Assembly: GCA_029881995.1 (NCBI GenBank)
Contig: JAOULO010000009.1
Span: forward strand, 1 to 64,000
Direction of reading: 5' to 3'
Source: Gammaproteobacteria bacterium
GTDB taxonomy: Bacteria > Pseudomonadota > Gammaproteobacteria > UBA6429 > Thiohalophilaceae
Length of the DNA: 64,000 nt
In this document: in pieces, positions 54,875-63,708 of the stretch
Layout of the letters: each line of letters opens with the position of its first letter
Position numbering within the stretch: the first letter of the stretch is position 1
Translations under genes and position numbers: made by a program
The notes under the pieces: generated by a model
Database searches by the model: none
What the model saw: the letters and a program-made list of their open reading frames with translations, nothing else
What the model was told of the DNA's origin: nothing

Positions 54875-55702
54875 TTATTTTGCATTTGGCAAGAACTGGG
54901 CCTGACAGCGCAAGCCACTCGGGATTCGATAGTCCGGGTTGGGCAGGGCCAGACGAATCCCAAAGGTCCCACTGGCTGCATCGATAAGTTTGTCCACTAC
55001 CGTGACCGTGGCCCTGGCTGGCGCATAATTGGGTAATTCCGGGATGATGTCTGCCTGCATGCCTTTTTTAATCAGACCAAACATTTCTGAGGTCAGAATC
55101 AACTCGACTCTAAGGGGGTTAATCTTGGCCAGTTTTATGACCGGCCTGTCCTTTACCGATTCCCCCAGGGAGAGATGGAGTTTTACCACAATGCCATCGA
55201 AGGGGCTGCGGATACTGCGTTCCATCAGTTTTTGCATGGCCTGTTGGTATTCCAGCTTTGAGAGCAGCTTTTCCCGTTTCGCCAGATCCAGTTCTGATCG
55301 GGCCAGCTTCAATTCTGTTTCGGCCTCGTCTTTCTGAAAACTGCTCGCAGCCTTTTGCTTGTGTAATTTTTTAATGCGATCCAGCTTGCGTTGGGCAAAG
55401 GCCAGGTAGGCCTGTTTAGAGTCAATTTTTTCCTGCATTTCAGACTGGGCCTTGGCCAGGATGGCAGTGGACAGGTTAACCGATTGATTCAACTGGGCCA
55501 GTTTTTGCCCCTTTTTGACAATGTCACTTTTGCTGACGAAGAATTTCTCTATTACACCATCCACCGGGCTACCCACATCGGCAAGGAGTTCCGGTTCGAT
55601 GAGGCAGTCAAAAGAAGGCAAGGGGGGAGTGTTGGCAAATGCGGCCAGGGGCAGGCATACCAGACAGGTAAGAGTCAGTTTGGTGTTAATCGAGGTTTTC
55701 AC
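54875..55702 (-). CDS. Periplasmic adaptor (HlyD/RND membrane-fusion type), last gene of the export operon
   Basis: A 275-residue secreted protein: signal peptide (residues 1-23, ...LAAFA), a split lipoyl-like barrel (GSPVDGVIEKFFVSKSDIVKKG... and RSIRSPFDGIVVKLHLSLGE) flanking a long alpha-helical hairpin (~75-160), and a beta-barrel domain (VELILTSEMFGLIKKGM...). It lacks an N-terminal membrane helix, unlike type I HlyD, and resembles the soluble adaptors of tripartite pumps. No RND or ABC pump is encoded nearby. It begins 17 bases after the SecA-like gene and is likely to act with the two membrane-bound HlyD fusions upstream. Confidence 0.87.
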   Translation of the reverse strand: MKTSINTKLTLTCLVCLPLAAFANTPPLPSFDCLIEPELLADVGSPVDGVIEKFFVSKSDIVKKGQKLAQLNQSVNLSTAILAKAQSEMQEKIDSKQAYLAFAQRKLDRIKKLHKQKAASSFQKDEAETELKLARSELDLAKREKLLSKLEYQQAMQKLMERSIRSPFDGIVVKLHLSLGESVKDRPVIKLAKINPLRVELILTSEMFGLIKKGMQADIIPELPNYAPARATVTVVDKLIDAASGTFGIRLALPNPDYRIPSGLRCQAQFLPNAK

Positions 55703-55719
55703 TGTTTCGTTCCCTGTGT

Positions 55720-57708
55720 CTATTCCCTCCTGCCATTAAAGGCCAGAGTTTTGTCCTGTTGGTAATCCCACTTCAACAGGCGATAGCGTATTCGAGACTG
55801 TTCTGCCTGCTTGATCGTCTGCGCCCAGAAGATCAATAAGCGGCCTAACCAGATGGGTAAATGGCGATGTGGTTTGAGCATGGCTGACAGTCGCGTCCGT
55901 AAAGATACAGGGATAGTTTTAAAAATTCGGTCATCCAGTGACAGGATGGCTTCACAGCTACCACGGTTACCCTGCCTAGCCGTACGGCCATACAATTGCC
56001 GATCGATACGATGCGCATCATTTAATTCAACTGCGATCACGTGCAGACCTCCTGCCTGTCTTGCTTCTTTCAATAGCCTTATATCGGTCCCTCGGCCTGC
56101 CATGTTAGTACTAATAGTAATTTGCCCAGTTTTACCTGCTTTGGAGATGATCCTGGCCTCATCTTCATCTTGTCGTGCATTAAGGATTTGATGAGCTAAA
56201 CCGGCTTTATCGAGTAACAGGCCGAGATATTCAGATTCACTGACCGAGCGAGTACCCACGAGTATAGGACGACCTTTTTTATGTATTTTCTCGATACGCT
56301 TAACACAAACATGCCATTTAATTTCCATGCTGCTGTAGATACGTTGCGGTAAGATCTTACGGCGACTTGGTTTTCTGGTAGGAACAACGAATACATCCAG
56401 TTGATAAATTTGTTTGAGTTCCCCGGCCACTTCCCGGGCTGTCCCTGTCATGCCGGCCAGATGCAGGTATCGATTAAAAAAGCGTTGGAAGCTGATGCGG
56501 GCAAGGATGGTTTTTTCACTACTAAGAGCACAGCCTTCCTTGCATTCTACCATTTGCTGTAAACCCTTTTGCCAGTTGCGATCCTGTACACGCCTACCAG
56601 TATTCTCATCAATAAGTTCAATCTGATTGTCCTTAACAAGATAGTCTCGACCGGCCTGGAGAATAAACATGGCCCGTAAGGCCAGTGTGATATTCTGCTG
56701 ACTCTGTGGTTCTGACCATTTTAGATTCAGCGTGTTAACAATTTCACGTATGCGCTGCAGGCCTAGCTCTGTGAGTGTGATTCTGGGTTCATTTAAACTT
56801 AATATGAATTCATTATTCTCTTTAAGAAGGTTGGCAATAGCTAATGACTGGTAATAATCAGTTAATTCCGGATGAGTCATCTGGTCCTTTGCCAATATTA
56901 AGGGAACACGAGCATCATCGATTAAAACACTATCAGCCTCATCAATAATGGCAAAGCAAAGACCACGGAGTAGAGGGACATGGTCCGTCGATATATGTTG
57001 ATTAAGCTGGCTATCAAGCTGATGTCGTAATGCCTTATGTTGTAGCCCGTCCTGTCGACGATCTCGCAGGTAGTCCAGGGCAACCTGTTTACTGGTACAG
57101 TAAGTTATATTACAGGCATAGGCATGGCGTCTTTCTTCAAGGGTTGACTCACTGCTTATAACACCAACCGAGAGACCAAGTGCCTTGTAAACAGGCTCCA
57201 TCAATCGTGCATCACGTTGGGCGAGATAGTCATTGGCTGTAATAATATGAACAGGTATTCGAGCCATAGCCGCTGTGCATGCAGGAAAGGTAGCAGACAG
57301 TGTTTTACCTTCCCCGGTTTCCATTTCGGCAATACTTCCCTGCATCATGGTCCACGCAGCCATGAGCTGAACCTTGTAAGGACGCATTTTTAATTTTTTT
57401 ACGATGGTATAATAAGTCAGGGCAAAGCTGTCGATAATATGTTTATCTTCCAGGCCATCACGTACCATGGCGTAGCGAAGTTGTGTGGCATAGTCCTTAA
57501 ATTCAGTTTCATTCATTCCCCGGATAAATTTCAGTCGGGGTTTAAATTCCTGGTAAAACTGGTTAAACCTGGTTTTACGAGTTCCCTGTAAAATCTGATA
57601 ACGGCCAAGCAGATATGCAACATAGTCATCAAACCGGTTGTTACTTTGCTCTCCTTTTTCAGGATAGGTGTCAATTGACAGGCTGGAGGTAAAAGGTGTA
57701 CTAAACAT
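55720..57708 (-). CDS. Shortened SecA-like ATPase of the export island
   Basis: A SecA paralogue of 662 residues against ~900 for housekeeping SecA. Walker A is METGEGKTLSA (~132-136 for GEGKT), DEAD-type Walker B is IIDEADSVLIDDARVPL (~256), and the second motor domain has LAGMTGTA, STNMAGRGTDIRL and YGRTARQGNRGS. The C-terminal zinc-binding and linker tail of SecA is missing, and the sequence ends soon after LSLDDRIF. It probably drives export of a special client through SecYEG or another channel. The start at 57708 is chosen because GGGGAGG lies four bases upstream and overlaps the previous gene by 8 bases. Confidence 0.92.
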   Translation of the reverse strand: MFSTPFTSSLSIDTYPEKGEQSNNRFDDYVAYLLGRYQILQGTRKTRFNQFYQEFKPRLKFIRGMNETEFKDYATQLRYAMVRDGLEDKHIIDSFALTYYTIVKKLKMRPYKVQLMAAWTMMQGSIAEMETGEGKTLSATFPACTAAMARIPVHIITANDYLAQRDARLMEPVYKALGLSVGVISSESTLEERRHAYACNITYCTSKQVALDYLRDRRQDGLQHKALRHQLDSQLNQHISTDHVPLLRGLCFAIIDEADSVLIDDARVPLILAKDQMTHPELTDYYQSLAIANLLKENNEFILSLNEPRITLTELGLQRIREIVNTLNLKWSEPQSQQNITLALRAMFILQAGRDYLVKDNQIELIDENTGRRVQDRNWQKGLQQMVECKEGCALSSEKTILARISFQRFFNRYLHLAGMTGTAREVAGELKQIYQLDVFVVPTRKPSRRKILPQRIYSSMEIKWHVCVKRIEKIHKKGRPILVGTRSVSESEYLGLLLDKAGLAHQILNARQDEDEARIISKAGKTGQITISTNMAGRGTDIRLLKEARQAGGLHVIAVELNDAHRIDRQLYGRTARQGNRGSCEAILSLDDRIFKTIPVSLRTRLSAMLKPHRHLPIWLGRLLIFWAQTIKQAEQSRIRYRLLKWDYQQDKTLAFNGRRE

Positions 57709-59845
57709 TGAACCTCCCCAGCAGAAGTTGTTGCAACCTGCGTCCCCATTGCTTTGCGAGTGGTTGATAGGCATGACGAATCTTCACGTAGACCCTGCTG
57801 CCAATTTGATTACCGATAGAGTTTTTGGGCAGATATAATTCAAGTTGGAAAACTTTTTCGACTGTCTTTCGGCCAGAGGGATCATCCGGGTCGACCAGCA
57901 CCTTGCCACCACCTTTAATACCCAGTGCAGCAGAAGGCAGATATTTAATTGCTTCAGGTACAAGACGTTTAAATCTTGCAGTGACCAGTTTATCTAATTG
58001 TCCAACAGGGCGAATTTCAAAAACTGAGGTTTCAGGATTAAACAGGGCAATTTCTTCCTCAGATATGATGACCTGAGCTGTGATATGTGCTGGGTCAAGG
58101 ATAAAACCAATAAGCTGCCCGGCCTGAACGAACTGATCGGGAAGATCCTGAATGTCAGGCACTATCAGTCTACCAGCAGCCGGGCTTGTAATGCGTAGCG
58201 ATGCAAGGCGATCATTGTTTAAATCCAGTTCGCTTTTTAGAGCCGTTATTTCCTGTTTTAACTGTTCTTCTTCCAGGTGTTGTCCTCGTTTGGCCTTTAA
58301 TAAGGCATCTTTCTCTCTTAGCATGGCTTTTAAGACATTTACTTTTCCTGCCAGCAATGGATCTTCTACCCTAAGAATTGTTTGCCCTGCTAAAACTTCC
58401 TGGTTGTTGCTAACATGAATCTGGCGAATGAAACCTGGGGCTTTGGATTTTATTTGCATTTCCTCACTCAACCAGATAATGCCTTCTGTTGAGCTGGTGT
58501 GGGGTACAGGAATAAGAAAAACTGCAATAAGGATAATGAGTGAAACGGATGCTACAACTATACTGACGCGAGCTCGTTGCTGGGATATTTCCAATGAATT
58601 AGTTAAATAATGAATATATTTCAGGCCTGGTAAAATAAACTGCACAGTAATCACCCATGCAGCCAGAAAAATTCCTATAGCGAAAAATTTATCGATCAAC
58701 ATACCCAGAATGAATAGCATGATAAATATTCGACAGATAAAAGCCGAAATAGCATAAATGAGGAATAGTTGGGCTTCTTTTTCGGTGCTCAGGCCATTAT
58801 CGATTTTAATAACATTGAATAATGCCTTATGCAAAATGAATGAAAGATATTTCTTGGATCGAGAAGCCAGATTAGGTGATTCGATCGCATCAGCCATGAC
58901 ATGGTAGCCATCAAATTTAAGAAGAGGATTGCCATTAATTAATAGAGTGGAAAGACCACCGATCAGTATTATATCAAGACAGATGGTGCGTATCAGTCCA
59001 GGTTCAATTGCTAACCATACAAGTAGTGCCAAACTCGCCAGGCTTGTTTCGATAATAATTCCCATGGCACTGACAAGTATTCTTTGGTGTTTGTCTGGAA
59101 AGGCTATGGCATTGTGTGCGTTAACATAAGGAATAGGTATAAATGCCATCATCATAATGCCCATTTCATTTACTTCACCACCAAAATGTTTTATGGCATA
59201 GGCATGTCCTAGTTCATGTAAAAGTTTTATAATTGGGTATATGAGGATGATTATGAAAATGTTACTGGTGCTGAAGGCATGTAGCCGGGTTGCATTGCTG
59301 AGTTCTGGCCAGTTTAAAATGGCCAGCATTAAGGCCAATGCTGTCAGACCCAGCCAGGCATAGAAAACTTTTTTTCTGAACAGGGGGGTGATAAATCTAA
59401 GAGACTGGCCAAGCAATTTATCAGGGTTAATTAAATTAAACCTTATGGCAATCGGATTTAGAAAGTACTGTTTGATGCGCTGTTTTTTTGAATTTTTCAC
59501 GCGGAGGCTTAACTCATCAATATCCGGGACTTTGTCAGTTGAAATAAGTTCTGATAGATATAGTTTTCCCAACAAGCTTATTAATTCATCCTGTGTTGGT
59601 GGATTGTTACTGAATTTTGTACAAATAATGTCATATAGTTCAGCCATGGTTCGATGGCCATTCATACAGCTGATAAAAAACCAGGCTGTAGCGTTAAATC
59701 GATGAGAACGCCCAAGGTGGGTATCGTACAGGATAAACCAGGCTTGATTCCGATATTCATGTCGATGTGTTGTGATATGCCCCTGTAAGCGTGGTTTTGT
59801 ATCAGCTATTCGATACCAGCTTGTGCTTGTGTTATCAGTTGACAT
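57701..59845 (-). CDS. PqqD-like/M50 site-2 protease/HlyD fusion membrane protein
   Basis: A 714-residue three-part protein. Residues ~1-110 look like a PqqD-type peptide-chaperone domain (FILYDTHLGRSHRFNATAW...LISLLGKLYLSELIS). Next is a multi-span membrane domain with the M50 zinc-protease motif HELGHA (His ~211) and the second ligand region NPLLKFDGYHVM (~310). A C-terminal HlyD-type part follows (~450-714) with split lipoyl-like halves (IKSKAPGFIRQIHVSNNQEV, ITSPAAGRLIVPDIQ), a coiled coil and a barrel. Known relatives pair intramembrane proteolysis with export. It overlaps the SecA-like gene and starts 12 bases after the GAF-HlyD gene. Cleavage of the LEPR-XLL protein near its N-terminal motif is a plausible role. 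Confidence 0.9.
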   Translation of the reverse strand: MSTDNTSTSWYRIADTKPRLQGHITTHRHEYRNQAWFILYDTHLGRSHRFNATAWFFISCMNGHRTMAELYDIICTKFSNNPPTQDELISLLGKLYLSELISTDKVPDIDELSLRVKNSKKQRIKQYFLNPIAIRFNLINPDKLLGQSLRFITPLFRKKVFYAWLGLTALALMLAILNWPELSNATRLHAFSTSNIFIIILIYPIIKLLHELGHAYAIKHFGGEVNEMGIMMMAFIPIPYVNAHNAIAFPDKHQRILVSAMGIIIETSLASLALLVWLAIEPGLIRTICLDIILIGGLSTLLINGNPLLKFDGYHVMADAIESPNLASRSKKYLSFILHKALFNVIKIDNGLSTEKEAQLFLIYAISAFICRIFIMLFILGMLIDKFFAIGIFLAAWVITVQFILPGLKYIHYLTNSLEISQQRARVSIVVASVSLIILIAVFLIPVPHTSSTEGIIWLSEEMQIKSKAPGFIRQIHVSNNQEVLAGQTILRVEDPLLAGKVNVLKAMLREKDALLKAKRGQHLEEEQLKQEITALKSELDLNNDRLASLRITSPAAGRLIVPDIQDLPDQFVQAGQLIGFILDPAHITAQVIISEEEIALFNPETSVFEIRPVGQLDKLVTARFKRLVPEAIKYLPSAALGIKGGGKVLVDPDDPSGRKTVEKVFQLELYLPKNSIGNQIGSRVYVKIRHAYQPLAKQWGRRLQQLLLGRFNV
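57713..57719 (-). promoter_or_regulatory. Ribosome-binding site fixing the SecA-like start
   Basis: GGGGAGG followed by TTCA and ATG on the minus strand. This near-perfect site, inside the end of the M50 fusion gene, decides the start at 57708 over an upstream in-frame start at 57774 and predicts translational coupling. Confidence 0.8.
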
Positions 59846-59857
59846 ATTTATCAGAAC

Positions 59858-61309
59858 CTAGAATGACCATATGGTAAAACGTAACCAGTCAGTAAATCGA
59901 TGCAACCAGATCCAGACCAGTTTTCGCTCACCAATTTCAATTTTCGCGACGCCATGCATACCTGGACGCAGCAATACATTTTTTTCTTTAAGCTGGGCTT
60001 CAACCTTGAAAAAATTTCGCCCATCTTCAGCGATAGAAACTGGTGTGATATTTTTTATTGTAAAAGTCATCAATGTATCGGGTTGACTAGCCAGAACCAG
60101 ATGACCGATTTGTTGTGTGTTGATCCAGGCGATGTCCCTGTCATCAATCTTGAGAATAATACGATAATCGTCCAGTGGGGCGATTTTCAGCAGTACCTGA
60201 CCCCTTTCAACAGGTGAACCCAGGGCCTGTTCCAGGTTACCTTCTATAATCACGCCATCAAAAGGTGCTGTCATTTGCAGGCGCTTGAGTTGCTCACGAA
60301 TTATATTTAGTTCAGCCTTTGCCTGTTGCATTTTGGCACTGGTGATGCTGACCTGTGTCAGGTCATATTTGGCACGAGCATCTCGATATTCACGACTAAA
60401 ACTGTCATATGAACCCTGTAGCTTCATTTTTTGTAATTGCAGTTCTCGATCGTCAAGATGGGCCATTAACTGACCTGATGTCACTATATCTCCGGCTCTG
60501 ACATGTACCTCAGAAATAAAACCATCGATAGGCGAGGTAATTACACGTTGTATTTTCCCTTCCAATAAGGCGACGCCACTTACTCTGTGGGTGCCTGTAG
60601 CAAACAGAAGAAATAGTATAACCAGCAATCCAGAAATATAGGATGCCTTTTCTGTATAATGTCCTTTCCCTGTCAGGCCATCCCAGGACTTCTTAATTCG
60701 AGCCCATGCATATTCTTTCAGCCAGTTTTCCTCCTCGTATTTAAGTAAAATAATTGGGCTAATGAGCAGAGCAATACGTTGGCAAAAGAAAATAGTGTCC
60801 TCATCAAAAGGGTTATCATTCAATCTCTCCAGTGTCAGCACACCGATAATTTCATGAACATGAGTGAGTAGTACAGTACAAATACTTTTATGAGGATGCT
60901 TGCTGGCAAGCTTTGAGTGGGCACTGGTTATCAGTAGCTTATCTTCTTTTAGCGGTGGATAAATAATAGTAGATTTTTGATCCTGGGCCTCATTCATAGC
61001 GTCAGAGATAGAGTTTATAAGATGCGATTCCGGGCTGACACCGGCGGCGAAAGATATTGCATGTGGTGCATTTTGTTTTGCCCGGTTGATTCTCAGGCTA
61101 ACCCGTTCACACTTAAGATGTCTGGCCAGTTCATTCACCAGTGTATGGCTGACAGCATGAAAACCTTTATGCTCCAGGCTGGCGGCAATTAATTCAATAA
61201 TGATGTGTTCATTGGCTTGCAGGGCTGGACCTTCATCAATCAGATGTTGGCGCTCAATCTTTGTTGAGTTGCTATTACCGCTTTGTGTTTGGAGCTTATA
61301 AATAGCCAT
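59858..61309 (-). CDS. GAF-HlyD fusion, first gene of the export operon
   Basis: A 483-residue protein. Residues ~35-190 form a cytoplasmic GAF-like sensor (FHAVSHTLVNELARHLKCERVSL...ICTVLLTHVHEIIGVLTLERLN). One membrane helix (~225-243; YISGLLVILFLLFATG) leads to a periplasmic HlyD adaptor: lipoyl halves (RVITSPIDGFISEVHVRAGD; MTAPFDGVIIEGNLEQ), a helical hairpin and a barrel, then a second hydrophobic stretch at the C-terminus. Joining a ligand-sensing GAF domain to an export adaptor is unusual and suggests cytosolic gating of export. The operon promoter lies in the AT-rich region 61310-61604. Confidence 0.88.
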   Translation of the reverse strand: MAIYKLQTQSGNSNSTKIERQHLIDEGPALQANEHIIIELIAASLEHKGFHAVSHTLVNELARHLKCERVSLRINRAKQNAPHAISFAAGVSPESHLINSISDAMNEAQDQKSTIIYPPLKEDKLLITSAHSKLASKHPHKSICTVLLTHVHEIIGVLTLERLNDNPFDEDTIFFCQRIALLISPIILLKYEEENWLKEYAWARIKKSWDGLTGKGHYTEKASYISGLLVILFLLFATGTHRVSGVALLEGKIQRVITSPIDGFISEVHVRAGDIVTSGQLMAHLDDRELQLQKMKLQGSYDSFSREYRDARAKYDLTQVSITSAKMQQAKAELNIIREQLKRLQMTAPFDGVIIEGNLEQALGSPVERGQVLLKIAPLDDYRIILKIDDRDIAWINTQQIGHLVLASQPDTLMTFTIKNITPVSIAEDGRNFFKVEAQLKEKNVLLRPGMHGVAKIEIGERKLVWIWLHRFTDWLRFTIWSF

Positions 61310-61604
61310 GATGTTCTCTGTTAAGAATTGTCCTGGAAACAGGTCGGTACGTCAGTGGCCTATTCTTTTAATATATATGTACATAGTCCTACTTATTTTC
61401 GGATAATATGGTCAAAACTTTATCTCAGACTGTTTAGAGATATAATTTAATTAGGGTTAAAAATAAAAAAATCAATAATAAACAATATGTTATTGGTTTT
61501 TGTATGTTTCTCTTTCAAATTTAGGGCTGTGTGAAAGCACATTAGGTTTTTAGGTGTTAACAGTTATAGTTAATACAGTATTTGATTCTACAGGCGATTA
61601 AATA
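61310..61604. other. Divergent AT-rich region before the export operon
   Basis: 295 bases between the export operon and the TlpA-like gene. It is very AT-rich, with several TATAAT-like stretches (for example GATAATATGG and GATATAATTT), too many to pick promoters. A single TGTGA half-site occurs without its partner. Confidence 0.4.
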
Positions 61605-62870
61605 ATGCGGCTTTTATTGTTTTGTTTTCTCTTAGCGGGCAGTTTTTTATTCGATTCGCAGGTCCAGGCATCACAAAAGGTCAGTCTAGAATTACCCTCT
61701 GGACATGAAGTGGTAGTTGATGTCTATGGTGGGAGTTCAGTAACTCGGGTTTTGTGGATCGGATCAGGCTTTGGCTTACATGCTCGTCATAAACAGGTAG
61801 CTAGTGACCTGGCCAGGCTTGGACTACAGGTCTGGCAGGCAGATCTGGCTGAAGCGCTGTTTCTGACAAAGGGTGCCCAGTCGATGCGTAGTATTTCTGG
61901 TGGGATTGTTGCAGAGTTAATCGATGCAGTATCCGAAAAGGGTAAATACCGTTTATTAATTATCAGTGGGGCTTATGGTTCTATTCCTGCATTGCGTGGA
62001 GTGCATGCCTGGCAGTTGAGTCAACCTAAGCAACGAACAGTAATTGGGATGGTGCTGTTTTCTCCATATTTATTTACTCATGTCCCCAATGTTGGTGAAG
62101 CCCCCAGTTTTGTAGAAATCGCCAAATCGACCTCGGTACCAATTTATATTTTTCAGGCTGAGAAGAATACCAGCCGATGGCATCTTCCAGATATGGTGAA
62201 ACAGCTTAAATTGCATGCACCTGTTTATACCGAATTTATGAAAGATGTGACATCACTCTTCTATCGTGAAGATAAGGCACCTGCTACTTTTAAGAAACTA
62301 AAAACAGTAGCAAAACGGATAAAAAATATTTTACCACTGCTACAAAATCATCCATATCCTTTAACGGCTGTTAAGTTAAAAGAGACAGGCATAAAGCAAA
62401 ACAGACTTGGGCTGGATGATAAGCTGAAACCATATCGCGGAACTATTCAACCGCAGGCGTTCTCATTAAAAGATATCAATGGGAAGGTCTATAAAGAAAC
62501 AGACTTTAAAGGAAAGATAAGCGTCATTAACTTTTGGGCCACCTGGTGTCCTCCCTGTGTTGAGGAAATACCCTCTCTGAATCGTCTACGAAAAAAAATG
62601 CAGGGTAAACCCTTCCAGCTAATTTCAATCAATTATGGTGAATCCGCCTCACAGATCAAACAATTTATGAAGAAAGTTGCGGTGGATTTCCCTGTTCTGC
62701 TTGACCCGCAAGGTCGGACAGCAGGTGAATGGAAAGTTGTCGCCTTTCCATCAACCTTTGTAATCGGCCCAGATGGCAATATTAGATATGGGGTAAATGC
62801 CGCCATACATTGGGATACGGATGAGGTTACACAAAAGTTAAATTCATTAATCAGCCATGTAGCACAGTGA
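61605..62870 (+). CDS. TlpA-like thioredoxin domain fused to an alpha/beta-hydrolase-like domain
   Basis: A 421-residue secreted protein. Signal peptide (residues 1-23, ...QVQAS); an N-terminal alpha/beta-hydrolase-like domain (~24-245) whose nucleophile elbow reads IISGAYGS, so the expected catalytic Ser is Ala123; then a thioredoxin/TlpA domain (~278-421) with the redox motif WATWCPPCVEEIPSL (Cys315 and Cys318) and cis-Pro in VVAFPSTFVIG. A periplasmic thiol-disulfide oxidoreductase is expected; the hydrolase-like part probably binds a partner rather than cleaving. It is divergent from the export operon. Confidence 0.85.
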   Translation: MRLLLFCFLLAGSFLFDSQVQASQKVSLELPSGHEVVVDVYGGSSVTRVLWIGSGFGLHARHKQVASDLARLGLQVWQADLAEALFLTKGAQSMRSISGGIVAELIDAVSEKGKYRLLIISGAYGSIPALRGVHAWQLSQPKQRTVIGMVLFSPYLFTHVPNVGEAPSFVEIAKSTSVPIYIFQAEKNTSRWHLPDMVKQLKLHAPVYTEFMKDVTSLFYREDKAPATFKKLKTVAKRIKNILPLLQNHPYPLTAVKLKETGIKQNRLGLDDKLKPYRGTIQPQAFSLKDINGKVYKETDFKGKISVINFWATWCPPCVEEIPSLNRLRKKMQGKPFQLISINYGESASQIKQFMKKVAVDFPVLLDPQGRTAGEWKVVAFPSTFVIGPDGNIRYGVNAAIHWDTDEVTQKLNSLISHVAQ

Positions 62871-62966
62871 GAAAGGGTTTGTTTGATATAGCAGAAACCT
62901 ACCGTTATTGATTCAAGCTCTATGCCATTACGTCGATATAATTAGTAATTGCAAGGATAATAAATT

Positions 62967-63704
62967 ATGAAAATTGCGGTTATATCGGACATTCATAGTA
63001 ATCTTGAAGCATTGACGGCCTGCTGCCAGATGGCCATGGAGCAGGGGGCTGAAAAGTTTGTCTGTCTGGGGGATATCGTTGGTTATGGACCTGATCCGGT
63101 TGCTGTAATCGATATGTTGCGAGGCCTGCCTGGTTTCACTTGTATTCTGGGAAATCATGATGAATACATGTATAACAGTATTGATGTAAAGAGTACTGCC
63201 CCGGTTCAGGAAGTAGCTGAATGGACCGTTGAACAACTGTCAGAACAACATATTGAGTTTCTCAAAACATTGCCCTACGTGTTGGTAGAGAATGGTGTAA
63301 GTTATGTGCATGCCAGTTTAAATAATCCAGGTAACTGGTCTTATATCATTAAACCAGACAGTGCTAAAAAGTGTCTTGATTCGGCATCAACCAATCTTGT
63401 TTTCTATGGCCATGTACATATACCGATGCTGTTCCATGAAAATCAGGACAATTCAGTTGAACTCATATATCCCCAGGCAGGCCAGAAATTCCTTTTAAGA
63501 CCCAATCAACGCTACCTGATTAATGTGGGTTCTGTAGGGCAACCCAGAGATGATAATAATGATGCAAGCTTTGTTATGTATGATGAAGAGATACATGCTG
63601 TAAGTTTTTTCAGGGTTGCGTATGATGTTGATAGAACTATAGAAAAAATACATGAATATAAATTACATGAGGAATTTGCTAAACGACTAAGAACAGGAAG
63701 ATGA
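62967..63704 (+). CDS. Calcineurin-like metallophosphoesterase (YfcE/MJ0936 type)
   Basis: A 245-residue cytoplasmic phosphoesterase with all metal-binding blocks: AVISDIHSNLEAL, VCLGDIVGYGPDP, CILGNHDEYM and VFYGHVHIPMLF. The family hydrolyses phosphodiesters or protein phosphates; the substrate cannot be told. It is preceded by a ribosome site (AAGGATAATAA) and lies 96 bases after the TlpA-like gene. Confidence 0.9.
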   Translation: MKIAVISDIHSNLEALTACCQMAMEQGAEKFVCLGDIVGYGPDPVAVIDMLRGLPGFTCILGNHDEYMYNSIDVKSTAPVQEVAEWTVEQLSEQHIEFLKTLPYVLVENGVSYVHASLNNPGNWSYIIKPDSAKKCLDSASTNLVFYGHVHIPMLFHENQDNSVELIYPQAGQKFLLRPNQRYLINVGSVGQPRDDNNDASFVMYDEEIHAVSFFRVAYDVDRTIEKIHEYKLHEEFAKRLRTGR

Positions 63705-63708
63705 TGAT

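Noticed and set aside
47773-61309. Type I secretion system
   Set aside because: HlyD-type adaptors are present but there is no ABC exporter ATPase/permease and no TolC; the motor is SecA-like.
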